Source of the DNA: Kitasatospora acidiphila
GTDB taxonomy: Bacteria; Actinomycetota; Actinomycetes; Streptomycetales; Streptomycetaceae
Direction: 5' to 3'
DNA length: 64,000 nucleotides
NCBI RefSeq assembly: GCF_006636205.1
Contig: NZ_VIGB01000003.1
Coordinates: forward strand, 7,876,501-7,940,500
The first letter of the stretch is position 1, and the number at the start of each line of letters is the position of its first letter. The position numbers and the translations under genes are program-made. Positions 1 to 7,376 of this stretch are shown here, piece after piece. Under the pieces are notes generated by a model, which was given only the letters and a program-made list of their open reading frames with translations, was not told the origin of the DNA and made no database searches.

Positions 1-13
1 CGGGAGAGCCCCC

Positions 14-511
14 ATGACACTCACGGTTGCCGACGTCGACGCGCTCGCCGAGCGGGCGCATGCCGGTCAGCTGGACAAGATCGGCGTCCCCTACATCAAG
101 CACGTCCGCGTCGTCGGGAACGCGCTGGCCTCGTTCGGGCCGCACGCGCAGATGGCCGGGTTGCTGCACGACGTGCTGGAGGACACCGACTGGACCGCCG
201 AGGGCCTGCGGGCGGCCGGGGTGCCGACGGTGGTGGTGGACACCGTGGTGGCCGTGACCAAACTGCCAGGGGTTTCCTATGAGGAGATGATCCGGTCGAT
301 CGCCGGCAAGCCGCGGGCCACCCTGGTCAAGATCGCCGACAACGCCCACAACTCGCTGCCCGAGCGCGCCGCCGACCTGCCCGCTCCCGATCGCGAACGG
401 CTCGCCGCCAAGTACCGGGCGGCCCGCCGAGTGCTCTGGCCGGCCGCCGGGAGCGTGGACGTGGCGGTGATCGTGGGACGGGTCAACCCCGCCCTGCTCT
501 CCGAGGTCTGA
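14..511 (+). CDS. HD-domain phosphohydrolase of the RSH/MESH1 (alarmone hydrolase) type
   Basis: A 165-residue single-domain protein. The pattern 'AHAGQ...PYIKH' at residues 15-30, 'LLHDVLEDT' with the HD pair at 52-53, and 'KIADNAHN' near residue 107 reproduces the metal-binding signature of the hydrolase domain of RelA/SpoT proteins. The length is that of stand-alone small alarmone hydrolases. By family it would remove pyrophosphate from (p)ppGpp or a related nucleotide in the cytoplasm; the substrate is not shown by the sequence. The ATG has GGAGAG six bases upstream, right at the edge of the window. No partner gene is visible. The HD assignment is firm, alarmone specificity is inferred. 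Confidence 0.8.
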   Translation: MTLTVADVDALAERAHAGQLDKIGVPYIKHVRVVGNALASFGPHAQMAGLLHDVLEDTDWTAEGLRAAGVPTVVVDTVVAVTKLPGVSYEEMIRSIAGKPRATLVKIADNAHNSLPERAADLPAPDRERLAAKYRAARRVLWPAAGSVDVAVIVGRVNPALLSEV

Positions 512-540
512 CCGGCTCCGAATTCCGTCGTTTGCTTCAT

Positions 541-570
541 TTGCTGCCGGATAGTCCGAAATCGTATGAT
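541..570 (+). promoter_or_regulatory. Promoter that probably gives a leaderless transcript of the next gene
   Basis: TTGCTG (541-546) and TATGAT (565-570) are separated by 18 bp. The -10 ends eight bases before the ATG at 579, so the transcript would start at or one or two bases before the start codon. No Shine-Dalgarno sequence is present, as expected for a leaderless mRNA. Confidence 0.5.
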
Positions 571-578
571 CCGGCACT

Positions 579-995
579 ATGACTTCCGCAGCCCTGCCCT
601 CGCCCGAGACCGGGATCCCGTCCGCCTTCTCGGAGCTGATGCGCGAGGTGATGGCGGACGCTGAGCGGTTCGGCCACCGCCAGCACGTCCACCTGACCTG
701 GCTGGCGATCCGCCGCTACGGCGTCGCCGCCGCCACGGAGCTGGTCGGCGACGGGATCCGGCGCACGGCCGCCGCGGCCGGGGCGCCGCAGAAGTTCCAC
801 GTGACGATGACGCGGGCCTGGGCCGAGCTGGTGGGTCGCCGGGTCCGTGACGAGGCAGACTTCGAGACCTTCGCCGCCCGGAACCCGGAGCTGCTCGACA
901 AGACACTGCTCGACCGCTCCTACCGCCCCGAGACCCTGACCGGCGATGCGGCCAGGACTGGCTGGGTGGAGCCCGACCTGGCCCCGCTGCAGTGA
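579..995 (+). CDS. Conserved hypothetical protein, 138 aa
   Basis: A soluble, mostly helical protein of 138 residues with no signal peptide or membrane segment. The segment 'HRQHVHLTWLAIRRYG' near residues 32-47, followed by 'TELVGDGIRRTA' and 'KFHVTMTRAWAELV', is rich in conserved-looking His, Trp and Arg. This suggests a small enzyme-like or ligand-binding helical fold. I do not recognise the function. It appears to be expressed from its own promoter without a leader. It is convergent with the oxidase gene that follows, with only 13 bases between the two stops. Confidence 0.75.
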   Translation: MTSAALPSPETGIPSAFSELMREVMADAERFGHRQHVHLTWLAIRRYGVAAATELVGDGIRRTAAAAGAPQKFHVTMTRAWAELVGRRVRDEADFETFAARNPELLDKTLLDRSYRPETLTGDAARTGWVEPDLAPLQ

Positions 996-1008
996 GATTG
1001 ACGATCCG

Positions 1009-2175
1009 TCAGATGCGCCGCACCGCGCCCTCGGCGCGCAGCGAATCCAGCGTCGGATAGCCGTCCACCGCCATCAGCAGGTCGGCCTCGGTGAGCAGCG
1101 AGCGCAGCACGTGCACGATGCCGTCGGTGCCCGCCAGGGCCAGCCCGTAGACGTACGGGCGGCCGACACCCACCGCGGTGGCGCCCAGAGCCAGTGCCTT
1201 GACCACGTCCGTGCCGCTGCGCACGCCCGAGTCGAAGAGCACCGGCAGGCCGTCCGCCGCCTCGACCACGGCCGGCAGCAGGTCCAGCGCGGCCAGACCG
1301 CCGTTGGCCTGCCGACCGCCGTGGTTGGAGCAGTAGATGCCGTCCACCCCGGCGTCCCTGGCCCGGCGCACGTCCCCGGGATGGCACAGGCCCTTGAGGA
1401 TCAGCGGCAGGTCGGTGAGCGAGCGCAGCCAGGGCAGGTCGTCCCAGGTCAGCGCGGAGCGGAAGAGCTGGGCCCAGGTGAGGATCGCGGCGCCCGGATC
1501 TTCCTCGGGAGCCTTGGCGAGCCGGGAGCGGAACACCGGGTCCGAGAAGTAGTTGGCCAGGCAGTGCCCGCGCAGCTGCGGGAAGTTGCCGGTCGCCAGG
1601 TCGCGCGGCCGCCACCCGGTGACCCAGGTGTCCAGGGTGACCACGATGCCCCGGAAGCCGGCCGCCTCGGCCCGGTGCACCAGGCTGGCCGCCAACTCCC
1701 GGTCGGTGGGCGTGTAGAGCTGGAAGAACCCCGGGGTGTCGCCGAACTCGGCGGCCACCTGCTCCAGCGGATCGACGGTCAGCGTGGAGGCGACCATCGG
1801 CACCCCGGTGCGGGCGGCGGCCCGCGCGGTGGCCAGATCGCCGTGCCCGTCCTGGGCGCACAGCCCGACCACCCCGACCGGGGCCATGAAGAGCGGCGAC
1901 GGCAGGGTGTGCCCGAACAGCTCGACGGACAGCTGCCGCTGGGTCGCGCCGACCAGCATGCGCGGTATCAGCCCCCAGCGCTGGAAGGCGGCGGCGTTGG
2001 CCCGCTGGGTGGCCTCGTCACCGGCCCCGCCCGCCACGTAGGAGAACAGCGAGGCGGACAGCGCGCCCTGGGCCCGGGCCTCCCACTCGGCGAAGGTCAT
2101 CGGCAGGCTGGGCAGCACCCCGCCGAGCGCCGCGAGGTAGATCTCGTCCTGGTAGTTGCCGAACTGCGGTTCCAT
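1009..2175 (-). CDS. FMN-dependent alpha-hydroxy-acid oxidase (lactate 2-monooxygenase-like)
   Basis: A 388-residue flavoprotein of the glycolate oxidase/lactate oxidase family, which oxidises 2-hydroxy acids to 2-keto acids with O2. 'SYVAGGAGDE' near residue 44 carries the N-terminal active-site Tyr. 'SNHGGRQ' near 285 carries the catalytic base His and substrate-binding Arg. 'FDSGVRSGTD' and 'VGVGRPYVYGL' form the FMN phosphate site. The N-terminal extension and length fit lactate 2-monooxygenase-like members better than glycolate oxidase. The ATG lies nine bases after the stop of the upstream P450, and its ribosome site (GGAGGATGA) overlaps the last P450 codons, so the two are cotranscribed and probably coupled. 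Confidence 0.88.
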   Translation of the reverse strand: MEPQFGNYQDEIYLAALGGVLPSLPMTFAEWEARAQGALSASLFSYVAGGAGDEATQRANAAAFQRWGLIPRMLVGATQRQLSVELFGHTLPSPLFMAPVGVVGLCAQDGHGDLATARAAARTGVPMVASTLTVDPLEQVAAEFGDTPGFFQLYTPTDRELAASLVHRAEAAGFRGIVVTLDTWVTGWRPRDLATGNFPQLRGHCLANYFSDPVFRSRLAKAPEEDPGAAILTWAQLFRSALTWDDLPWLRSLTDLPLILKGLCHPGDVRRARDAGVDGIYCSNHGGRQANGGLAALDLLPAVVEAADGLPVLFDSGVRSGTDVVKALALGATAVGVGRPYVYGLALAGTDGIVHVLRSLLTEADLLMAVDGYPTLDSLRAEGAVRRI

Positions 2176-2184
2176 GGCGGATCG

Positions 2185-3507
2185 TCATCCTCCGAAGTCG
2201 GCGGCGGCCGTGACGACCGCCGGGGTCGGGCCGTCGGGGCGGACGGTGATGCTGTAGGCGGCGCGGGGCGGCGTGCTGCGGAACGCCACGGTGTAGGCGG
2301 GGAGCAGCACTTCGAGCAGCGCCACCGACTCGCGCAGCGCGAACTGCATGCCGAGGCAGGCGCGCGGGCCGAGGCCGAACGGCAGATAGGCGCCGTGCTC
2401 GGTCGGGCGGCCGCCGGGGCGGGTGAAGCGGGTGGGGTCGAACCGCTCGGGCTCCGGCCAGCGGACCGGGTCGCGGTGGGTGAGGTACGGGCAGACCAGC
2501 AGATCGGTGTCGGCCTCGACGGCGAAGCCCGCCACGGTGTCGGCCTCGGCGGTCCAGCGCGGCAGGATCCACGCGGACGGGTAGAGCCGCAGCGTCTCGT
2601 GGACCAGGGCCTGGACGGCCTCCCGGCGCTCCGGCGAGCCGGCGGGACCGGCCGACAGCGCCTGCTCGCGGGCCTCGGGGTGGCGGTCGAGCAGCAGGTA
2701 GAGCCAGGTCAGTGTGGTGGCGGTGGTCTCATGGCCGGCCAGCAGCAGGGTGACCAGCTCGTCCCGGATCAGCTTGTCCGTGTACTCCGGCCGTTCCGCC
2801 GAGGCCTCCAGCAGCACCTGGAGCAGGCCGGGGCCGTCGGGGCCGGGGGGCTGGGTGCGGGCGGTGTCGATGGCGCGGTGGGCGATCGCGTCGATCCGCT
2901 CCAGGAAGGCGGCCACCGCCTCGTGGGCCTTGACGGAGTCGTCGGGCAGTTGCGGCAGCGCCGCCACCACGGCCCCCACCAGCTCCAACTCGGCCTCGGT
3001 GGTGGCGTCCAGCTCGAAGCCGGTGAGCGAGCGCCAGATGGTGTCCAGGGCGAAGTGGCGCATCTCGGTGGCGAGGTCCAACTCCTGGCCGGTACGGGCG
3101 TGGCCGGCCCAGCGGGCGGCGGTCGCCCGGGCCGCCTCGGCGATCCGCTGCTCGTAGCGGCGCATCCCCTGACCGGTGAACTGCGACTGCAGCAGCCGCC
3201 GTTGGCTCTTCCAGGCGTCGCCGGTCGCGGAGAGCACGCCGTCGCCGATCAGCAGCCGGGCGCGGTGCGAGCGCTTGACGTAGCGGTCCGGGTGCTGGGC
3301 CAGCACATGCTGGACGGCGCGCGGTTCGGTGACCAGCACGGTGGGCTTGGCACCGCCGAGCCGGACCGCGGCGAGGCCGCCGACCTGTTCCCGGGCCAGC
3401 GTCAGCAGCTCCACCAACTCCCCGCCGCCGGCCCGCCAGCGGGCGATCTCGGCGGGATCCAGCTCGGGCACGGGGGTGTACGGCGGGGCGCCGGTTTCGG
3501 TGGCCAC
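2185..3507 (-). CDS. Cytochrome P450
   Basis: A 440-residue cytosolic P450. The I-helix motif 'AGHETTATT', the K-helix 'HETLR' and the heme loop 'FGLGPRACLG' with the Cys thiolate are all intact. Sequence style resembles the bacterial CYP4/CYP102-like fatty-acid or terpene hydroxylases, but the substrate is unknown. I chose the GTG at 3507 because AGGAG sits six bases upstream; an in-frame ATG 38 codons earlier lacks a ribosome site and would overlap the operator region. It leads an operon with the alpha-hydroxy-acid oxidase, so hydroxylation followed by oxidation of the hydroxy acid is a reasonable guess. The promoter lies in the region of twin palindromes shared with the divergent gene. Confidence 0.88.
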   Translation of the reverse strand: MATETGAPPYTPVPELDPAEIARWRAGGGELVELLTLAREQVGGLAAVRLGGAKPTVLVTEPRAVQHVLAQHPDRYVKRSHRARLLIGDGVLSATGDAWKSQRRLLQSQFTGQGMRRYEQRIAEAARATAARWAGHARTGQELDLATEMRHFALDTIWRSLTGFELDATTEAELELVGAVVAALPQLPDDSVKAHEAVAAFLERIDAIAHRAIDTARTQPPGPDGPGLLQVLLEASAERPEYTDKLIRDELVTLLLAGHETTATTLTWLYLLLDRHPEAREQALSAGPAGSPERREAVQALVHETLRLYPSAWILPRWTAEADTVAGFAVEADTDLLVCPYLTHRDPVRWPEPERFDPTRFTRPGGRPTEHGAYLPFGLGPRACLGMQFALRESVALLEVLLPAYTVAFRSTPPRAAYSITVRPDGPTPAVVTAAADFGG

Positions 3508-3616
3508 GGGTGCTCCTGTTCGGCCGCTGCGGGCGGGTTCTGACGGACCGTCGACCTCACGGACTGTACGCGATCGGGCGTCTCCGGTGACAGCCTCCCT
3601 TCGGCCGGACAGGAGG

Positions 3617-3651
3617 GGCACTCAGTGCCTTGCGCACTGGCACTCAGTGCC
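3617..3651. promoter_or_regulatory. Twin 13-bp palindromic operators between divergent genes
   Basis: Two identical copies of GGCACTCAGTGCC occupy 3617-3629 and 3639-3651, starting 22 bp apart, which is about two helical turns. Each copy is a palindrome (GGCACT/AGTGCC) around a central base. They sit upstream of the P450 GTG (3507) and of the DUF35 GTG (3693). The layout is typical of cooperative binding by a TetR-type dimer; no regulator gene is adjacent. Confidence 0.65.
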
Positions 3652-3692
3652 ATATGGTCTCCGCACACTGGCTGAATTGGAGGGAACGACCC

Positions 3693-4049
3693 GTGCAGCA
3701 GACGCTCACCCCCGAAGCCCCCGTCGATGACGAGACCGTGCTCCACTACCGCCAGTGCCGCTGGTGCAGCTCGCCCACCGAGCACTACCGGCTGCTCTGC
3801 CCGGTGTGCGGATCCACCGACATGGCGGAGCTGCGCAGCACTGGCGAGGGCGTGGTGCGCCGGATCGGCGCGGTGGCCCGCTCCCAGGTGCTGGAGCACC
3901 GGATCCGGCAGAACTGCGCGATCACCCTGGACGAGGGACTGACCATCACCGCCGTGGTGACCGCGAGCCGCTACGAGGTGATTCCGGTCGGCACCCGGGT
4001 GCGGCTGCACACGGCGGTCGGAGACACCGCGGAGTTCCGGCTCGCCTGA
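3693..4049 (+). CDS. Zinc-ribbon/OB-fold (DUF35) protein
   Basis: A 118-residue protein with a rubredoxin-like zinc ribbon (C22, C25, C36, C39; 'CRWC...CPVC') followed by an OB-fold domain, the classical DUF35 layout. Members usually bind acyl-CoA substrates and act as partners of thiolases, HMG-CoA-synthase-like enzymes or acyl-CoA dehydratases. No thiolase is adjacent here, which is unusual. I set the start at GTG 3693, behind GGAGGGA; a longer frame to 3630 would run through the operator. It shares the twin operators with the divergent P450 operon, suggesting co-regulation. Confidence 0.8.
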   Translation: MQQTLTPEAPVDDETVLHYRQCRWCSSPTEHYRLLCPVCGSTDMAELRSTGEGVVRRIGAVARSQVLEHRIRQNCAITLDEGLTITAVVTASRYEVIPVGTRVRLHTAVGDTAEFRLA

Positions 4050-4086
4050 CCGGACCGCCGGGTCCTCCAGGCCGTGAGGCGGAGGA

Positions 4087-4205
4087 TCAGACGGCCGCCG
4101 GCACTCCGCTCGCGTCTCAGACGGCGGCCGGCACGCCCGCCCGCGTCTCAGACAGTGGTCGGCACCCCGCTCGCGTCTCAGACGGCCGCCGGCACCCCCC
4201 GCTCG
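4087..4205. repeat. Tandem 30/31-bp repeats copying the 3' end of the DMT gene
   Basis: Four units start at 4087, 4117, 4148 and 4178. The last one contains the final codons and TGA of the transporter gene on the minus strand. The other three repeat that end downstream; the first reads D-A-S-G-V-P-A-A-V-stop on the minus strand and the others vary at a few positions. The array looks like repeated slippage duplication of the gene terminus. No other function is evident. Confidence 0.75.
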
Positions 4206-5062
4206 CTAGGGTTTTCGGCCATCCCGTCGGCCAGCGGGGAGCGGGACAGACCGATGCAGCCGGCCAGCACCACGCCCATCGCGAGCACCTGCGGGACCAG
4301 CCACCAGCCGGTGCGCAGCGTCTCGGCGAAGAGCGTCACACCGTAGCTGGTACTGATCAGCGCGTCACCGATGCTGAGCATCGGCTGCGAGGCGGCCAAC
4401 GACCCTGCCTGCAGCGCGTTCTGCAGCACGAACAGCGAGCCCACGCCCATCGCCGCCGTCGCATAGATCTGCCACCCGGTGAACAGCGCGCCGGCGCCGT
4501 GGTCCAGGCGGGCCATCGCGTCCTTCATCAGCGCCGCGGTCAACGCGTACCCGCAGGCCGCCGCCAGGCCGAGGGCGGCCGCCCGGGCGTTGCCGTGCAC
4601 CTTGAGCCCGATGCCGAGCGTGACGACCAGGAACAGCCCGGTGGCCAGCAGCGCCACGGGCCAGGAGCCGGACGAGACCGAGGCGTTGCCGCCGCTGGGT
4701 GCGGCCGCCATCAGGAAGAGTGCCAGCCCGACGGCCACCGCGGCTATCGCCAGCCAGACGTGCCGCGAGAACCGCGAGCCGTGGAACAGCAGACCACCGA
4801 GCACCAGGGTGAACGGCAACTCGATCATGAAGATCGGCTGGACGATCGCGATCGGGCCGGTGGCGAGCGCCACCGCCTGGCAGACGGCCGCCACTATGCT
4901 CATCGCGATCCCGCCCAACCAGACCGGTCGGCGCAGCAGATCGCGCAGCAGTTGGAAGCGCATGGCGTCTTCCTCCGGCGCGGTGGCGGCGGCTCGGCGC
5001 TGCAGCACCGAGGCGGTGCCGTTGCTCACGGCGGTCAGCACGGCGAACAGGATCGAGATCAT
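4178..5062 (-). CDS. DMT-superfamily (EamA-like) membrane transporter
   Basis: A 294-residue integral membrane protein with about nine or ten hydrophobic helices and almost no soluble domains. The N-terminus 'ISILFAVLTAVSNGTASVLQRRAA' and the internal duplication are typical of the drug/metabolite transporter superfamily. Such proteins export metabolites or drugs or take up solutes; the substrate cannot be told. The ATG at 5062 has GGAGAG directly upstream. The gene stands alone on its strand, and its last codons are the founder unit of a tandem repeat just downstream. Confidence 0.78.
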   Translation of the reverse strand: MISILFAVLTAVSNGTASVLQRRAAATAPEEDAMRFQLLRDLLRRPVWLGGIAMSIVAAVCQAVALATGPIAIVQPIFMIELPFTLVLGGLLFHGSRFSRHVWLAIAAVAVGLALFLMAAAPSGGNASVSSGSWPVALLATGLFLVVTLGIGLKVHGNARAAALGLAAACGYALTAALMKDAMARLDHGAGALFTGWQIYATAAMGVGSLFVLQNALQAGSLAASQPMLSIGDALISTSYGVTLFAETLRTGWWLVPQVLAMGVVLAGCIGLSRSPLADGMAENPSERGVPAAV

Positions 5063-5178
5063 CTCTCCATCATCCGCCGTCGAACGGTGTGTTGCGGCCC
5101 GGTTTTTAATGATTCTCCGAGGAACCGCCGCTCTCTGGCAGGTCGGCGAACCGGAACGGCGCTGCTCACTCCGGTTGC

Positions 5179-5218
5179 GGGGCTCCGCCCGCCGGTCCGG
5201 ACCGCCGGACGGAGCCCC
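5179..5218 (-). terminator. Hairpin downstream of the sialidase-like gene
   Basis: GGGGCTCCG (5179-5187) pairs with CGGAGCCCC (5210-5218), and the loop contains a second small palindrome GGTCCGGACC. It lies 15 bases past the stop of the sialidase-like gene and has no T tract, as is common in streptomycetes. Confidence 0.5.
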
Positions 5219-5232
5219 GACTATCCGCAAAA

Positions 5233-6779
5233 TCAGCGCAATACGCGGTGATGCCACGGCGCCGCCGGAACGGTCGCCGGCGCGGCCGCCACCGTCGGGG
5301 CGCGCAGCGTGCCGGGGTTGAACGACCCGGTGTACACATCGGTCGAGTTGTTCGGATCGGTGTTGGCCGTCACCAGGATCGGGCGCAGCCGACTGCCGTC
5401 CGTGATCAGGCCCTCGTAGTCGCCGAGGAAGTGGCCGCCCGCGTTCGGCGCCTGCAGCCAGTCGAAGACCGGCGAGATCTGCCGCTCCACAGCCGCGTCC
5501 TGCCGGCCGCGCGGGAAGCTGAGCAGCCAGGCCGCGCCGGGCAGCGTGGTGGTGTCGCCCGGCGTCAGGTAGCGCAGGTCGTAGTAGCTGATGGCGACGG
5601 TGCCGTGCTGGTCCACGGTGATCGACGGGGTGAAGGCGGGGCGTTCGGCGCCTGGTCGATCCGGACCGGGGTGCTCCAGTCGGCGCCGCCGTCCGCGGAG
5701 TGGACCAGCTCGATCGAGTCGTACTGCCCGCCGCTGAAGTCCGAACCCTCATAGGCGAGATAGAGCTCGCCGGTCTGCGGGTCGATGGCCACGTTGGGCA
5801 GACCGGAGCCGGCCCGCAGCGCCTTGCTCTGGTCGGTCGGCGCGTTCGGGTCCACCTCGTTGACCGCCGTGTCGGCGACCACCGGCACCGGCTTGCTCCA
5901 GCTGCGGCCCTGGTCGGTGGAGCGGACGAAGGCGAAGTGGGTCTCCTTGGTGGTGTTGCCGGTGGCGTCGGTGGCGGTGATCCACTGGAAGAAGTCGTAG
6001 AGCGTGTCGGTGTGCGCGTCGGCCACGATCACATTGCCGATGGTCTGCGAGTAGGGCACCACCGAGGTGTCCACGAACGGCCGCGCCGGGGACCAGGTGC
6101 GGCCGTGGTCGCGGGTGATCGAGATGTAGGAGGGGCCGTCGTAGGCGGTCGCGGTCTGGTCGATCCGGTCCCAGACCTGGTAGGCGGTGCCGGCGTGCAC
6201 CGGGTCGGCGGTGACCGAGTTCTTGTCGTCGCCGACCGCCGGATCGGTGTCCTGGATCAGATTGCTGACGTGCTGCCAACTCCGGCCGCCGTCATAGGAG
6301 GTGGCGGCAGCGACCCCGTTGGTGGCATCGGTGGCGTCGAAGACCAGGGCGCTGCTGTAGGCGGTGCCGTCCGGTCCGAAGCTGACCCAGCCGTCCGAGG
6401 CACGCTGGTAGGGCAGGCCGCCCGGGGCGCAGTGGGTGAACGGCAGCGGGGTCTGGGTGAAGTGCACGCCGTCCGTGGAGTAGCTCGAACTCAGGCCCCG
6501 GGCACCGCCGTTGGACCAGCGGTCCTGCTGGTAGATGCCGATCACATGCTTAGGGTCGCGCGGGTCGGCGGCGGCGTACGGCTCGGCCTCGGCGGCCGGG
6601 TAGTTGGTGCCGGAGCCGTCGCCGCTGAGGTCGCAGGCGGCATACGGGTCGCCGGGGGAGATCAGGGTGAGTGGCCAGGGTGAGGTGGCCGCGCCGGCCG
6701 GTGTGCCGGTCACGGCGGCGGCGAGCGCGAGCGCCACGGTCGCGGTGGCGAGTGGCGCTCTGCTGCGGAACTGCTTCAT
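5233..6779 (-). pseudogene. Secreted sialidase/BNR-repeat exo-glycosidase-like gene with one frameshift
   Basis: About 515 residues if repaired. The N-terminus (MKQFRSR, then a hydrophobic Ala-rich stretch ending 'PAGAA') is a secretory signal. The body contains repeated 'S.D.GRSW' Asp-box-like motifs ('SYDGGRSWQ', 'TRDHGRTWS', 'STDQGRSWS', 'SADGGADWS'), the hallmark of the six-bladed sialidase beta-propeller. The frame breaks at the GGGG run 5638-5641. Adding one base joins '...RIDQAPNA' to 'PAFTPSITVDQHGTVAISYYD', and the remaining 127 residues read through to a stop at 5233. The fold is clear but canonical catalytic Arg residues were not verified. ATG 6779 has GGGGG upstream. The break may be an assembly error. 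Confidence 0.75.
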
Positions 6780-7114
6780 CGAAACCCCCAAGAACGTCGG
6801 CTGATGGTGCCGGTGGTCGAACTGGGCGGTGCGAACCGGCTGGTGGGAACCGGGTGGTGCGAACTGCGCGTGCGGGTGGATCGGTTGCGTCGGCGAGGCC
6901 GGCGGTTGCCTCGGCGAGCCGGGCAGCTGATCGCGAGGAGTCTAGCCAGCCCGTCCTGGTCCGGGCAGTCCTCGACACGTGAAATGTGTCGGGCGAAAAC
7001 GGATCGAGGCACTTGTGCGGTTCACGGGTGGGGGAGAATTTTTCATATCGCCCAGGTTGAATGGGATGAACCGGACACCTGACGGATCAGCAGCCATCAT
7101 TCCGGCCCGAACCG
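6780..7114. other. Non-coding region between sialidase-like gene and RiPP promoter
   Basis: No convincing gene on either strand. It holds a short inverted repeat, CGACAC (6973-6978) and GTGTCG (6986-6991), and several near-repeats of 'GGTGCGAAC' between 6828 and 6865. It would carry the promoter of the sialidase-like gene and upstream control elements of the RiPP operon. Confidence 0.4.
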
Positions 7115-7144
7115 TTGACAGCAGTGGTGGCTGGCGGCTTCACT
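7115..7144 (+). promoter_or_regulatory. Putative promoter of the atropopeptide-type operon
   Basis: A perfect TTGACA (7115-7120) is followed after 18 bp by TTCACT (7139-7144), a passable -10. It lies 60-90 bases upstream of the precursor start and directly upstream of a 22-bp palindrome. Confidence 0.5.
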
Positions 7145-7154
7145 CTCCTCAGCG

Positions 7155-7176
7155 CACTGAATTACCGAATTCAGTG
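7155..7176. promoter_or_regulatory. 22-bp palindrome (operator candidate) before the RiPP precursor
   Basis: CACTGAATT (7155-7163) and AATTCAGTG (7168-7176) are exact inverted 9-bp arms around ACCG. The element sits about 10 bp downstream of the putative -10 and 28 bp upstream of the precursor ATG. A repressor bound here would block the operon; alternatively it forms a 5'-UTR hairpin. Its AT-rich arms stand out from the surroundings. Confidence 0.55.
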
Positions 7177-7203
7177 GAGCAGATCCGGATGGAGGTGACA
7201 GAG

Positions 7204-7284
7204 ATGAAGATTCTGTTTGCGGTCCGTAACACCATTTGCGGCCAGAAGAGCCTGAAGAAGAGCGCCTGGTACTTCTGGTACTAA
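7204..7284 (+). CDS. Atropopeptide (tryptorubin-type) RiPP precursor peptide, core AWYFWY
   Basis: A 26-residue peptide whose last six residues are A-W-Y-F-W-Y followed directly by TAA. The core differs at one position from the tryptorubin A sequence A-W-Y-I-W-Y. The leader begins MKILFAVR and ends 'KSLKKS' just before the core; a KSLK motif is, from memory, typical of atropopeptide leaders. In that family a P450 joins the aromatic side chains by C-C and C-N bonds and the leader is then removed. Here a small unusual P450 starts 92 bases downstream and a second follows. I set the start at ATG 7204 because GGAGGTGA lies five bases upstream; an earlier in-frame ATG (7189) would bury that ribosome site. 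No dedicated protease or exporter is visible. Confidence 0.88.
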   Translation: MKILFAVRNTICGQKSLKKSAWYFWY

Positions 7285-7295
7285 GCCGGTGGAAA

Positions 7296-7322
7296 TCGTC
7301 CCCGCACCCGGGGCGGGGACGA
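7296..7322 (+). terminator. Intergenic hairpin between precursor and P450 (attenuator candidate)
   Basis: TCGTCCCCG (7296-7304) and CGGGGACGA (7314-7322) form a perfect 9-bp stem with a 9-nt loop, 11 bases after the precursor stop. Such a hairpin in a RiPP operon would let the short precursor message accumulate over the enzyme genes. No T tract follows. Confidence 0.55.
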
Positions 7323-7376
7323 GCCCCCCGGTCATCATTCGACGATCCGTCAGCACCGCCGGCCCCGGAGACCCGT

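Noticed and set aside
946..3543. Very long open frame (865 codons) on the plus strand
   Set aside because: It is antisense to the alpha-hydroxy-acid oxidase and P450 genes and has the biased composition of a high-GC shadow frame.
4081..4205. Tandem repeats considered as a CRISPR array
   Set aside because: Units are directly adjacent with no spacers, and each is a copy of a gene terminus.
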